Positions 22,041-33,400 of a stretch of DNA of 64,000 nucleotides are shown here, piece after piece. Each line of letters opens with the position of its first letter. Position 1 is the stretch's first letter. Below the pieces are notes generated by a model. It was not told where the DNA came from, made no database searches, and saw only the letters and a list, made by a program, of their open reading frames with translations. Where the stretch lies: positions 48,308,598 through 48,372,597 of the forward strand of contig CM043962.1 in NCBI GenBank assembly GCA_014529385.2, given 5' to 3'. Both the position numbers and the translations under genes were made by a program. This DNA is from Adiantum capillus-veneris. Its lineage: Eukaryota; Streptophyta; Polypodiopsida; Polypodiales; Pteridaceae.

Positions 22041-23483
22041 ATGGCAGCCTCGAAGTCACCGAAAAAAAGGAAAAGAATGACCATCAAAGATTATCTGGAC
22101 GAAGTGGAACCCTTTGTCATTCCAGAGGGAACACTAAAGCCCACTAGCACCTGAATACAAGAAGATTTGTTAGAGTCAAATGACCTAAAGATCTACCAGG
22201 GAGTGTTCAAAGACAATGAAGGCAATGTAATAGAGCTACCAATGCTGCCAAGAGAACTCAATGAATTTGTATGAAGTAAAATGGTCGGCTACTTGGAGAA
22301 AATTGACCTCCATAACTACTTCCAAGCAATACCAGCAGGAGTGGACATCAAAAGAGTATGGGAGTTTGTAACAAGCATCAAAGAGGATGGAGTGGCCAAG
22401 GTAACAGATTTACAAGGCAGACCAGATATAGAGATCATAATCACGAAGCGAGTGGTAGCCCATGCACTAGACCTCTCCAATGAGGGAGACAGTGTGACAA
22501 AAAGAAGGGATGAAGTCAAAGTTTACAAAGAGAAAAAGGCAAATTACACCTTTGAAGACATTGCCAACCCAAAGGTGGCAATTATGAGCCAGTTGTACAC
22601 CCAGTACTTTCACATGTGCACTAAGAGGCCACAGAAGTACAGGATGCCTCCAGGTGCAATTGCCACAACGTTTACTTGGGCAATGACGAAGGGCACCCCA
22701 AAGATAATCAACTATGCAGCATACATACATGACAGCTTAGTAAAGATGGGCAACAAAAAGCCAACATACATAGTGCCAGGAGAATTGATCACCAAGGTGG
22801 TTTATGGGGAACTACACGCTAAAGGAAGTTGGCCTGACCCCCCATCTCAGAATGATTGGCTGAGAATCAAAGAAGACAAGGAAAATGAGCCGCAAAGGGC
22901 ACCAAGGGTGGCTACGAGATTGAAGAGACGGCTGGAGCCAGTTGAAGAGGAGCAACCCGAGCAGAAGAAAGGAAAGAAGGATTTTGCTCAAGTGTCGGAC
23001 AAAGAAACCAGGTCTCAGAAAGCGGCAAGACTCGAGAGGTTGATGGAGAGTTTCCGAGCTGAAAGAGCCCTCAAGGGTGATTTGAACGAACTCTGGAAGC
23101 CATCTCTCGAGTCTATGTCCGGATCTTCCAGAAGAGTGCAAAGGGACCGCTTTGAAGATTCTATCAAGAATTTCGAGATTCTTGATGCTGCAGCGGAAAA
23201 CATTCCCCATGTCCCTTTCACCGAGGAGGAAGTGGAGCAGATAAGGCAGACACTGCTAGATGAACAAGAAAGCCAAGAAAGAGAAAGAAAAACAAAAGCA
23301 GACAGGGACTTAAAGGGCAAACCGGCAGCTTTACTAAATAGACCTAAACCCAGTCCACAGCCATCTCCACCGCCCTCACCACCTCCCAACAGCCCTCCAC
23401 CAGAAGATAAGGAGGTTGAGGACAAACAAGTTGAAAGGCCAGCAAGGAGGAGAATCAGAAAGCTGAGGGCCAACCGCCAATGA
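22041..23483 (+). pseudogene. Unrecognised element ORF 1 with N-terminal nuclear-localisation-like motif
   Basis: One frame runs from ATG 22041 to 23483, interrupted by TGA codons at 22152-22154 and 22272-22274. The protein starts with a basic motif, SPKKRKR, resembling a nuclear localisation signal. A globular region follows (about 22281-22860) with IITKRVVAHALDLSNEG and TFTWAMTKGTPKIINYA. Next is a charged stretch with KRRLEP and KKGKKD, then a Pro-rich tail (SPQPSPPPSPPP) and a basic end RRRIRKLRAN. I do not recognise a family. A position upstream of a polypurine tract and LTR suggests a gag-like protein of a non-autonomous LTR element. Confidence 0.5.
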
Positions 23484-23502
23484 GGGCATCGACCTCAAAA
23501 AT

Positions 23503-24450
23503 GTGGCAGATCCTGTGGACACACACATGCAAGAGGAAAGCATAGCAAGATCCTCTCAAGAGCCACAGGATCTAACACAAGAAGAGGAGGAAAAATTGCG
23601 TAAGGCAATAGAGGAAGAGCTAAGAGAAAGCACGAAGGAAGCCTTGGAATGGGAGCAGAGGGTCTTCAAATCTATGACAATTCAGAAGATCGACGCCAGC
23701 AATCTCAGGGAAGAGTGGCTTCAACTCTGTCTCCCATATCCATTGCTGAAATATGAGGCAACAACAATAAACAAGTGGATCAGAGAAGAGCCAACGGAAC
23801 CTCTCTACAATGTAGACACCTCAAAGCCAGAAGGAGTTAAGCTTATAGTGGATTCTCAGCCAAAGTGGAGGAAGGCTTGGCTTAACAAGTATCCACAATA
23901 CCTAATCCACCTGGTAGAGGCACCTAAAGATATCAGAGACAATCTCAACTTCTGTCCCCTACCAAGGGTTAGGACGTGGAAGGCACATAAAATTTTGCAA
24001 AGAAGCCAACCCACTTGGCTGAATTACCCAAAGCTGCCGGGCGTGAAGGCAGGTGAGAGAATAAGTGTCCAATACATGGTGAAAACCCTAACGGGCGCCA
24101 TAAAGTTGTTCACTGGCTCACCTGACCTTACATGCATTATGATGAGGAAGATTTGCAGAACCATCTTAGCAGTGTTTGAGACCTTCAAGCCAAGACAGGA
24201 GACCGACAACATATTCTTCCTCCAGGATACATACAGATGTGCTTATGATCTGTCAGGTCAGCCTTCCACAGAGGTGTTACATGCGTTGTATCACAGAATC
24301 ATGTTTCTACCATCCTATCACCTCCAGGATTTTGAAGAAGCATTCTATACGGGATTCTTCATCATGAATACAGATATCTTTGGCCCAACAATGCTGAACC
24401 TACATGCCAGGTACGAATCACTGCTAAAGATGCGCAAAACGATCAGATGA
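23503..24450 (+). CDS. Unrecognised element ORF 2
   Basis: A 315-codon frame, open upstream of 23503 without a clear ATG, in a different phase from ORF 1, whose stop is only 20 nt away. It is therefore likely the second half of one protein after a frameshift. The N-terminus is a highly acidic helix (QEEEEKLRKAIEEELRE); the rest is globular with WLQLCLPYPLLKY, WRKAWLNKYPQYL and several conserved-looking Trp and Cys. No catalytic motif, zinc knuckle or membrane segment is seen. It ends 37 nt before the polypurine tract, so it is the 3'-most gene of its element. Confidence 0.5.
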   Translation: MADPVDTHMQEESIARSSQEPQDLTQEEEEKLRKAIEEELRESTKEALEWEQRVFKSMTIQKIDASNLREEWLQLCLPYPLLKYEATTINKWIREEPTEPLYNVDTSKPEGVKLIVDSQPKWRKAWLNKYPQYLIHLVEAPKDIRDNLNFCPLPRVRTWKAHKILQRSQPTWLNYPKLPGVKAGERISVQYMVKTLTGAIKLFTGSPDLTCIMMRKICRTILAVFETFKPRQETDNIFFLQDTYRCAYDLSGQPSTEVLHALYHRIMFLPSYHLQDFEEAFYTGFFIMNTDIFGPTMLNLHARYESLLKMRKTIR

Positions 24451-24487
24451 AGCAGCAGATCAAGGCCATGTCGGGGACGACATGAGC

Positions 24488-24501
24488 AAGGAGGGGGGGA
24501 G
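24488..24501 (+). other. Polypurine tract
   Basis: AAGGAGGGGGGGAG directly precedes TGTTAGAAGC, the arrangement that primes plus-strand synthesis at the start of a 3' LTR. Confidence 0.75.
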
Positions 24502-25440
24502 TGTTAGAAGCTGGACACACCCCACGGCATCTTACTACTCGGAGGACTATTATTTTTGTAATTATTCATTCATTAAGGAAAACCCGATTTTTCACCTTGT
24601 AATTATTGGGACTTACAGAAGTTTCCAGACTGTATCCCAGTTTTGATAGTTAGATTGAGTAGATGGTTGATTTTGTAACTTTAGGGTTTGAGAAGTTGTA
24701 AGGTATATATACCACTTTTTGACCTTAATGAAAAACCTTTTGTCATTTTAAACAAGTTTGAAGTCTGTGAGTGAGCGTACTGTGTACGAGAGAGAGAGAG
24801 AGAGAGTGAGATTCGTCTTGATGCTACGTGTGCTCCGGTGGTCGGAATCGAGTGCGGAGAAGTTCACTGTGTTGCCCCCGACTAGAGCTACGCGCCAATA
24901 CCAACATTGCGTGCGTACGGTCCGGCTTTGCGAGCTTCTTCTACGAGCCTCATCGGTTGTTTGGGTGAGCATACGTTGTCCGATTTTGCATTGCAGCATA
25001 TCCACGCGTTCACATTGAGTAGAACTACACATTAGGCACTTTAGATTTTGGAAACGAAGACCTGCAGATTTCGGCCAGACATCCTACATGTTTCTACACC
25101 GGGTGTTTTGGGTTGGGATTTTGGTTCAAAGACCTTAGGGAGAGTGACCTATTGGTATTAGTAGGGTCTCCTTCAAGTTCTATGGTGTTTCGAGATTGTT
25201 TGATGGGTGTTCGGCTCTAGAAAGCATTGTAGGAAGTTTCCTCTCTTGCACTCTTGAAGGCTGTGACTTAGACAATTGGTAGAGACCTCTGTAGGAATTG
25301 GTTAGGAGTCGGTCGACTGTAGGTTGACACCTTATGATTGATTCCACATGCCTTCAGGTCGAGCTTCGTCCTTACCTGACATTACGTGTTAGGTGAGTTC
25401 TCGTTGTGCTGACGTTCGTCGCAACGTATCCGTCCAATAG
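24502..25440 (+). repeat. Probable 3' LTR of the element carrying ORFs 1 and 2
   Basis: Starts TGTTAGAAGC after the polypurine tract. TATATATA lies at 24704-24711, a GA microsatellite near 24789-24807, and the palindrome half-site at 25077-25087. The right end is not defined because no second LTR copy is present; 25440 is an estimate. Confidence 0.5.
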
Positions 25441-25539
25441 CTTAAGAATTTTAAAAGAAGGGACCATAGTTTTTTTTTGCTAGTTTTGCATAATACTTTT
25501 GGTGGCTCGTAGGATTCTTTCCCGTAGCATGCCTTAGAT

Positions 25540-26512
25540 GAGCCTTGAGAAACTTTAGCAAGACCCAATCATTTTTCTTAAAGGCTAAGGCCCTTTTGTG
25601 ATTACTAGAAGCAACCCTTTTTTCCTTTTCTTTGAAATGGATATAACGTCCTTAATTTTTAAAAATATTCTTGTGAGTCTCGGCTATATTTATCAACGAA
25701 CGAAGATCTTCCCATGTACTTTAAGTAGTAAGGGACTTTTGGATCTTCCCTCTTTAACCTCAAGAGGTGCTTTCCCCATAGAAGCATGTACAATGCCATT
25801 GTACGCATACTCTATAAGAGGTAGTACTTCTCTCATTGAGAATGTCGATCTACTTCCATGACATAGGCTTTTAGTAGATTCAAGAATTGTGAGTTGCTAT
25901 AGACACCACATTTACCCTTGGCCGTTGTGAAAGTGCATCGACCACTGTGTGAGCAATATGAAATTCAAATTGTTAAAGAAAATTTTCCCACCTCATGTGT
26001 TTGTCGGAGATCTTGGTTTGTGTCACGAAGTTCTTGAAGCTTTGTGATCCATTCGTAGGATGAATGGAGCCCCCAAGAGATAGTGCTTCCATGTGTCTAG
26101 GGTATGTAGAACAACTAAAATCTCTTTTTCGTATACGCCCCAAGACCCATTCATCAGCATTGAGCCTTCACCTCTCATATGCTATGGCATGCCCTTCTTG
26201 AAGCAAAACTGCTCCAAGGCAATCACCACAAGCATCACATTGGACCTCCAATGGCTTTGAGAGATCCGGAAGCATAAGGACTGGTTGAGAGGTAAGCTTC
26301 TCTTTGAGCTTGTCAAGAGCATTTTGTTCTGTAGCAGTCCATGAGTACTTAATGTTTTTCTTTGTTAAGTCATGCAATGGTCCTGCTATTTGAGAGAATT
26401 TTGCTATGAAGCATCTATAGTATGCACACATACCAATAAAACTCCTTAGCTTATGTAGATTCCTTGGATTAGTCCATGCTTTTATTATCTCCAACTTTGA
26501 TGGATCCATACC
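25540..26512 (-). pseudogene. Decayed Ty3/gypsy pol fragment (RNase H)
   Basis: On the minus strand 26512-26168 encodes an RT connection/RNase H piece: SFIGMCAYYRCFIAKFSQIAGPL and LEVQCDACGDCLGAVLLQEG. Further minus-strand homology continues to about 25900 through a frameshift and stops (TQTKISDKHMRWENF, then VVDALSQRPRV), where the RNase H C-terminus ends. Beyond it, to about 25540, only short scraps resembling integrase C-terminal sequence are seen. No LTR is identified. It is an old truncated copy, unrelated in detail to Gypsy-1 and Gypsy-2. Confidence 0.7.
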
Positions 26513-26529
26513 ACATATCTATATCCTAA

Positions 26530-27609
26530 CTCTTGTTCCCATATTAAATGATCAGTTTACTATGAGGAAATCATTTGGGTTGGTTAGATATTAGATTTTA
26601 TGACATACTTGAACAAACAAATTCAAAATGCAACTGAACTGAAGAATGAACACAATCAAATTTTTTATTGTTGTAATGTCTTAAAGTTTTTTCCATAAAC
26701 ATCTAAACGATGATAAGAGCACACCAAGCACTTTAAGGAAAATGAGTTTAATATTTTTGCGGCCTTCAAAAATCTAAGAGAAAAGAACTCATAAAAGGCA
26801 GGCTAAAGGTGATCTGCATTCAAAATTGTTGGATAGATGAAGTTGAGTGTACAAAAAGAAGAGGCACAAGAGGAACATAGTGCAAAAAAATGACATAGAA
26901 GACATGGACCCACCAAAAAGCATGCACCAAAAATAATGTATCTTGAAAGACTATGTAAATATACATAGGTTGAGCACGGAACAAAGATCAAGATATCTCT
27001 ACAGAAAAATTTATGCATGATGGTAAGAGCACAATGAGCCAACAATCTTGCCATCTCCTCCCTAATCCTCTAAGGTAGTAACTAGGCAACAACCAAAGAA
27101 TAGTCCTTGACAGAAAGGCTACAAAGGCTTTGTTGGCATCACTAGCTATGTGCAGGGACAACCATTCGCTTGAAGTGCAAACTTCACCGGAGTTTACCTA
27201 CTTGAGGAGTGTTTCGGCCCAAGCACATATAAATGCAAGGCAGAGTTAAGTATCTTTATTGTCTATGTCTTTGAAAGAATGTGGGCTAAGCTTGAATTTT
27301 CTATTCCCCTACATTAAACCATGTGTAGAATCAGCATATGAAGGAATGTAGAGCAAGTTTAGTAGGCATGCGTGTTGGTGTGTTATGGATGCATACATAG
27401 TAATTAGGCGATAGAATCCTTATTTTGTGATTTTGTAACCTTAATTTCTTTCCCTTGGTGTTATTATTACTCCTTAATTCCCCCCTTCAAAATGTGAAAA
27501 CTCCTATGCACTAGGGTCCTATCCGCCATCCTTTTGTTTGAGTTAGTATATTACCTTTTTTGCAACTAACATAATATTACCACTTTTTTTGCCTTCCCTT
27601 TCAACTGAA
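26530..27609. other. Non-coding stretch with a diverged direct repeat
   Basis: No gene seen. The part at about 27300-27490 resembles 32275-32440 (shared strings ATGTGTAGAAT, ATATGAAGGAAT and a GGCGATAGA/GGGGATAGA region). The pair could be worn LTRs of an older element split by the copia insertion between them. Confidence 0.35.
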
Positions 27610-27614
27610 TGAGA

Positions 27615-27694
27615 TGTTGGGGCTGATGGTGAGTGTGTGTATGTGTGTGCTCAAGGAGGTTTGTGTGTGTGTGTGTAGACATAGCTTACATAGT

Positions 27695-27782
<88 letters not shown>

Positions 27783-28009
27783 TTGTGATTTTGACTCAAA
27801 AGGTGTTACATTAAAGTACATACCATAGCATAAAAACATGTACATAGAGGGATTTATTTTACAATCCTGGAGTAGATATCCGACTGGAGCTCCTCCCTTT
27901 CTACTTAGCTTACACATAGCATACAACACATAGGCCAAATGCCAAACACTAAGCTATACAAGTGTAGAGGTGTTTCTCATGGTTAGAGAAGGACATGCAT
28001 ATCCCAATA
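27615..28009 (-). repeat. 3' LTR of gag-only copia element
   Basis: Left copy of the LTR pair. Its last bases are CCCAATA instead of CCCAACA. It contains a GT run and an 85-bp GA microsatellite (27695-27779), which explains its greater length. Confidence 0.88.
27695..27779. repeat. (GA)n microsatellite
   Basis: About 42 uninterrupted GA units inside the left LTR. The right LTR carries a shorter, interrupted GA/GATA run at about 30110-30167, so the tract expanded after insertion. Confidence 0.95.
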
Positions 28010-28168
28010 ATCCTCCCCTTAGGCATGGACTATATTGAATGAAGTTGGATTGAGACCTAAAGCCACATAGGCTAATAGTCACACATACCGAGGTAGTTAC
28101 ACAGACTAAAGTCACACAAACTGAGTGGTCTCATCATATGGTGTCACACAGACTAAGAAATCCTCCCC

Positions 28169-29095
28169 TTAAACAAAGAAGGTGGAATACCATTTACAGT
28201 ACATCAATATACTCGCAAAAGTAGTTGGGGCAGCACACACATGGAGACGATTCTCTCGCTGTTGAGCTGCATCTCCATCCTCTTCTTCTGCAAGATTGAC
28301 TCTACTTTTGTCTTTGTTGTTGCTTCCTTGGCATTTTGATGCTGGATGAGCTTTGATGTTGCCATTGCTACAATACTTGTTCTTGTAGCAGTCCTTGGAG
28401 AAGTGTCTAGGCTTTCCACACTCATAACACTTCTTGTTATTTAATCTAGGTGATGATGATGATGCCCTAGATGATAATGATGATGTAAAATAAGCTCCTC
28501 CCACTGATTCAAATTTCTTATTATTTATCTTTTCTTCTTCATGGATTGCCTCTGTAATATGTTGTAGAGAAGGTATGGGTTCCTTTTGATCTAATATTGT
28601 GACTATGTTGTCAAAACTTTCAGGTAGAGCACTCAGGAGCACAACGACTTGATCTTCTTCTGGGACTTGGCATTGAATGTAAGTGAACTACGTGATTATT
28701 CTCATTAGTATGTTAACAAGGCTTGAAACATACTCCTCTTGAAGCATAGTAAGTTTATAAAGATTTTCTTTAAAGCTAATCTTACTTTGCTTTTGTTTAG
28801 CACCAAAGTTATGTTCCAGAGTATCCCATGCTTGGATTGCAGTGGTGAAACTATCTGTAAAGTGCAAATAATTATTTTGGAGTGATGTGATAATTATGCC
28901 GAGTGCTTGTTCATATTTAGCTTGTGCTTGTGCGATTTGGGCCCTAGTGAGAGTGCCTTCAACAGAAGTGGATTGTTCGCTTATACTCGGTTTTACGACA
29001 AACCATAACTGCTTTTTTATGAGGTGTCCATGTAGCTTTGTCTGCCATGTATGGAAATCATCCCTATTAAATTTTTCAATCCCTTTTTCTCCCAT
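28169..29095 (-). pseudogene. gag: Copia-type gag with CCHC knuckle, one in-frame stop
   Basis: Reading from 29095, the N-terminus FNRDDFHTWQTKLHGHLIKK is the typical copia gag opening, followed by the helical UBN2-like region (WDTLEHNFGAKQKQSK, LVNILMRII). A TAG near residue 136 interrupts the frame; the same frame continues with SALPESFDNIVTILD. A zinc knuckle, CYECGKPRHFSKDC, has Arg in place of the usual Gly before His. The frame ends at 28169, shortly before the 3' LTR. No pol motif follows. The protein would bind element RNA if the stop were absent. Confidence 0.82.
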
Positions 29096-30011
29096 GGTGA
29101 AAAATGGTTATACACACAAAAGGGCTTGGTATTACCAGTAGGGAGACTCTCTCTATGGCAATGTCTTGCCCTGTACACAATGATCGAAAGTCAAAATTGT
29201 GAAGTCACTCTTCACGTGCATGAAGCCCCTCTTCACAAGTGGTGGATTAAATTCCATGTGTGGAAGTATATGTGTGCCTTGGAGAAGCATGCTTTGAAGT
29301 TCAAATAGCTTGGAAGCTTGATCAAATACAGATCGACCATGAAATATTGGCGTTGTTGAGCTTGGTGATGAAGTCGAGCGTGTTGTCGATGTCGAGCTTG
29401 GCTGCCACTTCAAGTGTGCATAAACTTGTAAGTTTTAATCAACAAAATGATTATAATGGGAGCTTTGCAAATTGTTGGAGCTGTGTAGTATGTTGGTGTG
29501 AAGCTCCACTAGCTAATCAAAGGCTCAAAAGGCTGCTATAATTAAAAAAAAAGGCATTATGTACATAGAAAAAGAGACTTGAGAGTTGCTAAGATGAGCA
29601 TTTGCCGTCCAAACCGAGGTGCAAACCGAGGTGCATTGATCTTAAAGCCATTCCGAAATCAGGTATTGCAAGAAGGGCCGTTTTTGAGTTGCAACTGCAT
29701 CCGAAGGGGCTGATTGCAAATCTCCAAGGCCGAGAAGAGATTTCAAAGCGAAGCTGAAGCCGTCGAATGAGGTGATAAGCTAAACTTTTCAGCTTTGCAT
29801 GATCCAAAGTTGCAAGAGAGAGCGCCTTAGTGAGGGATAAACATCACCAAGATCGGATCGAAGCAACTACAAGCCATGCTCTCAATTTTCTTCGATTAAG
29901 GGGCTGATTTGGGCTTCTTTATCTCCTAAGTGATTAATGCACTTGAAAATCAGCAAATTGGGCTTCTGTGTGATGCTAATAGGATTGCTAAGCTTGCCGT
30001 GATGCTCACTG

Positions 30012-30023
30012 GCTCTGATACCA
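30012..30023 (-). other. Primer-binding site, initiator tRNA-Met
   Basis: On the minus strand this reads TGGTATCAGAGC, the standard plant primer site complementary to initiator tRNA-Met, two bases from the LTR end. It is not a tRNA gene. Confidence 0.9.
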
Positions 30024-30025
30024 GT

Positions 30026-30115
30026 TGTTGGGGCTGATGGTGAGTGTATATGTGTGTGCTCAAGGAGATTTGTGTGTGTGTGTGTGTGCAGACATAACTT
30101 ACACAGTTAGAGAGA

Positions 30116-30169
<54 letters not shown>

Positions 30170-30396
30170 TTGTGATTTTGACTTAGAAGGTGTTACATTA
30201 AAGTACACACCATACCATAAAAATATGTACATAGAGGGCTTTATTTTATAAGCTGGAGTAGATATCCGGCTGGAGCTCCTCCCTTTCTACTTAGCTTACA
30301 CATAGCCATACAACACATAGGCCAAATGCCAAACACTAAGCTATACAAGTGTAGAGGTGTTTCCCATGGTTACAGAAGGACATGCCTATCCCAACA
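30026..30396 (-). repeat. 5' LTR of gag-only copia element
   Basis: Right copy of the LTR pair, 371 bp, TGTTGGGGCTG to CCCAACA, followed by the TGAGA target duplication at 30397-30401. Confidence 0.9.
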
Positions 30397-30401
30397 TGAG
30401 A

Positions 30402-33400
30402 GATGACCTCATTAAGGATGAGGAATACACAAAGCTCGAACGTTGTGCATGTAGCTCCAGAAAACCCTCAACCAGCAACACAAGTGAAATAATTTGCAAA
30501 TGGCCATCCTTAACTGCAAGTTGTTGTTGCACTTGCACCTATCCTAGTAAACGAAAATTGTTAAGTTTTGCATTGTTCATACATAAATTGACCTTAGTAC
30601 TAGAAGCCTATGATTCCCAAAATGCCCAAGAAAGGTGGTTTTCATTGTGGTAGATAAGCATGTGTTTTCCAATTCAAATTGCAAAGATCTCTTTGATCAA
30701 AGTAATGTCATATTTTAAGGTATACCTATTTAAACATTATTTTAAGACATTCCGTGGTAAGAAAGTTAGTAAGTAATGCATCTTCTTTCAAGATGGAACT
30801 TGCACTTATCCTAGGATTAGTAATGAAATACCATGATTACTAGAGAAAGTTGTGGTTAGTAATTCTTATATCTTGTGGTGAGTGAGTGCCCCTAGTGCTT
30901 AGAAAAAAGGGAAGACTTTTGTGAGGTTTGTGGATAGCGAATAACAAAACCTTCGTTGACTAGACAAAGAAAGTCCAAAGTAGCGGAAAACTTATAAGAG
31001 TGGACAATTCATTTTTGTTAAAAGATAGGGATGTTTTCATTTAAACTTGCTTGAGAAGGAGCTATTTGGGTGATTTTTGAAGGGCTATATGAACAAGCAG
31101 TGGTAAAAGAAAATGAAAGGAACTCTAATTGTATATGCAAAACAATGTGGTTGTAATAATGACAAAACATGAGGAATAGGTGAGTATCTTGTGGAAAGTG
31201 GGAGACTAGTATCCAATTGGTTATTAGTCAAGTACTTTTCACAAAACTAGTTGTTAGTTAAGTATGAGTCTTGTGCTATATCTAGGGATTTATGGATGGT
31301 GGCCATGCCTCCTAAATGTGGAAAAAAAGGCATCATCTTTAGATCATGAACATGTTGAGACTCTAGTCTAGCTATAGTAGGATGTTAGCTCCCATAATAT
31401 ACATAATGTTATGAGCTTGGCTTGTGGTGTAGAACCCTTGGATCCACCAATGTAAAGGATAGAGGCCTCCTTCACTTATGTTGCTTGTATACTTACTCTG
31501 GGTTGGGGGCCTTATAATTGGTATCATCCCTAAGTTAAGGATTTAGATTTTTTTAAATTTTCACTTCCCTTTGATTTGAATACATGGGTTCATAGATTGA
31601 TATTTTTATTGTAGCATTAATGTTAGATTTTGATAATCTAACCATCTTACGAGCAATGTATTGATCATCAAAATTCAACAAAATTTAATTTTCACCTAAA
31701 TGTGTTTTTTGTTCTTGCAAACCTTTCACATCCTATATTAATATTATACTACCCAACACTTGAATGCATATAATTCTTTTAGCTCATGGATATTGCTTTG
31801 TCATCCTAGTTTGTGACATTGACCATCTCAAAATTCATCTTCATGGAATAAACGGGTTTAAAGAGTTGAAGTTTGGTCCAAAAAAAACTCGTTGGATCTC
31901 CTCCAAAGTGCATAGCCCATGATGGTGTCACACCCCTTACTTGATGGCTTTATGAAAAAATACTGGCCATAGTCCATACCAATCGTCTTGTTGTTAAGAA
32001 GAGGAATTGATGGGATCTTGGAAAGGAATTCTATACAGCTATCCCAATCTCCCCTTTATGTATGTATTTTTGCACACATGTCTCAACCCACTAAAACTAC
32101 TTCATTCAACTACCTACCTTATGTCACAAATACAGATATCATTGGTATTAGGTTTTCCTAAAGGAATATTTTTTATGAATGTAACTATTCCAAGTAATGA
32201 AATTGTTGATGGTTTTTGATACTTCGTGCCTTTTTTATGGTTGTATGAGTTTTGGCAGTTTTGTAATCTCATGAGGACTAAGCATGTGTAGAATAAGGAT
32301 ATGAAGGAATATCTAGAACTAACTTGGGTGTATTATCAACACATGCACTAATAACTAGGGGATAGAGTACCATTTTTTTTGTGAATGTTTTTATCTTAAT
32401 CATGCTCCACATTACTACTATTACTCCCTAATTCTCTCCGTCCTAACCACTTGAAAGTGGTATGCAAAGCATGGTTTTCCTTCCACTTATGGTTGTTTCT
32501 GTGGTAGGATGTGTTTCTAGGTATATAGATGCATACACCTTACAATATAGTCATATCCTTATGTATTTTTATTTTGTTCATTTGTATACTTCCTTGCTGC
32601 GACTAACATCCAAGTGGTTTTGATTGATTATGGTATTAGACCCTTTTGCCTTTTCTGTGTAGAGCATGAGATATAGAGTTTACAAAGAAGAGAATGCAAA
32701 GCTCCAATTCCATGCCTAAAGCTCTACTAAATCCTCAATTTTGAATGAAGGTGCTAATGCCATTCTCACATGCACGTCATCATTGTATTCACACATGTGG
32801 TAAGTCAAATTATTTGTTTTTATATTATTCATACGTGAGTTGATGTAAGGTCCCCAACCTAGAGATTGGGGAAACTTGATAGTTGGTCTTCATTTTCTCA
32901 AGTTCCATTGATGACACTTTAGTCCAATTTATAGAAGCAAGGATATGAGCAGTAGAAGAGAGAAAGTCCCCTATCCTTCGTGGTCGTGGATGTAAGGGTC
33001 ATACACCACAAGCCAAGCTGATAAATCAAACGTTATAATGGGAGCTAAATTCAATATCACAAGAATAAAATCTCATTGACATTCCTAAGATCTATAAACA
33101 AAACCTTTTTTCCCATGTTCAAGAGGCATGAATGCCATTAATAAGTTCCTAGACGTGATACGAGACTTTTCCTTATCTAACAAGTAGACTTGTGAAAAGT
33201 ACCAAACTAATCGGGTCCACCAAGCTGTAGACATAATTCCATTTGAATGCTAGTCTCCAAATTTTCACACTGCACTCACCCATTTCTCATGTTTTGAAAT
33301 TAGTACCACATTGTTTTACATGTACAATCGGGTTCCTTCATTAATTTTGGGTGCGAGTTCTTTCATATGTCTCTTTAAAAATCTCCCTAGATAATGCTTT

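Larger units (their letters stand above)
27615..30396 (-). mobile_element. Complete gag-only Ty1/copia element
   Basis: Direct repeats of 395 bp (27615-28009) and 371 bp (30026-30396) start TGTTGGGGCTG and end near CCCAACA. They enclose a 2-kb internal region with a minus-strand copia-type gag and no protease, integrase or RT. The right LTR is followed inward by a perfect initiator-Met primer-binding site on the minus strand, and the left LTR is preceded by a pyrimidine run that is the polypurine tract on the minus strand. A 5-bp target duplication TGAGA flanks it (27610-27614 and 30397-30401). All ends are therefore defined, and the element is non-autonomous by structure. Confidence 0.9.

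Noticed and set aside
30012-30023. tRNA-like sequence
   Set aside because: It is the primer-binding site of the copia element, without a cloverleaf.
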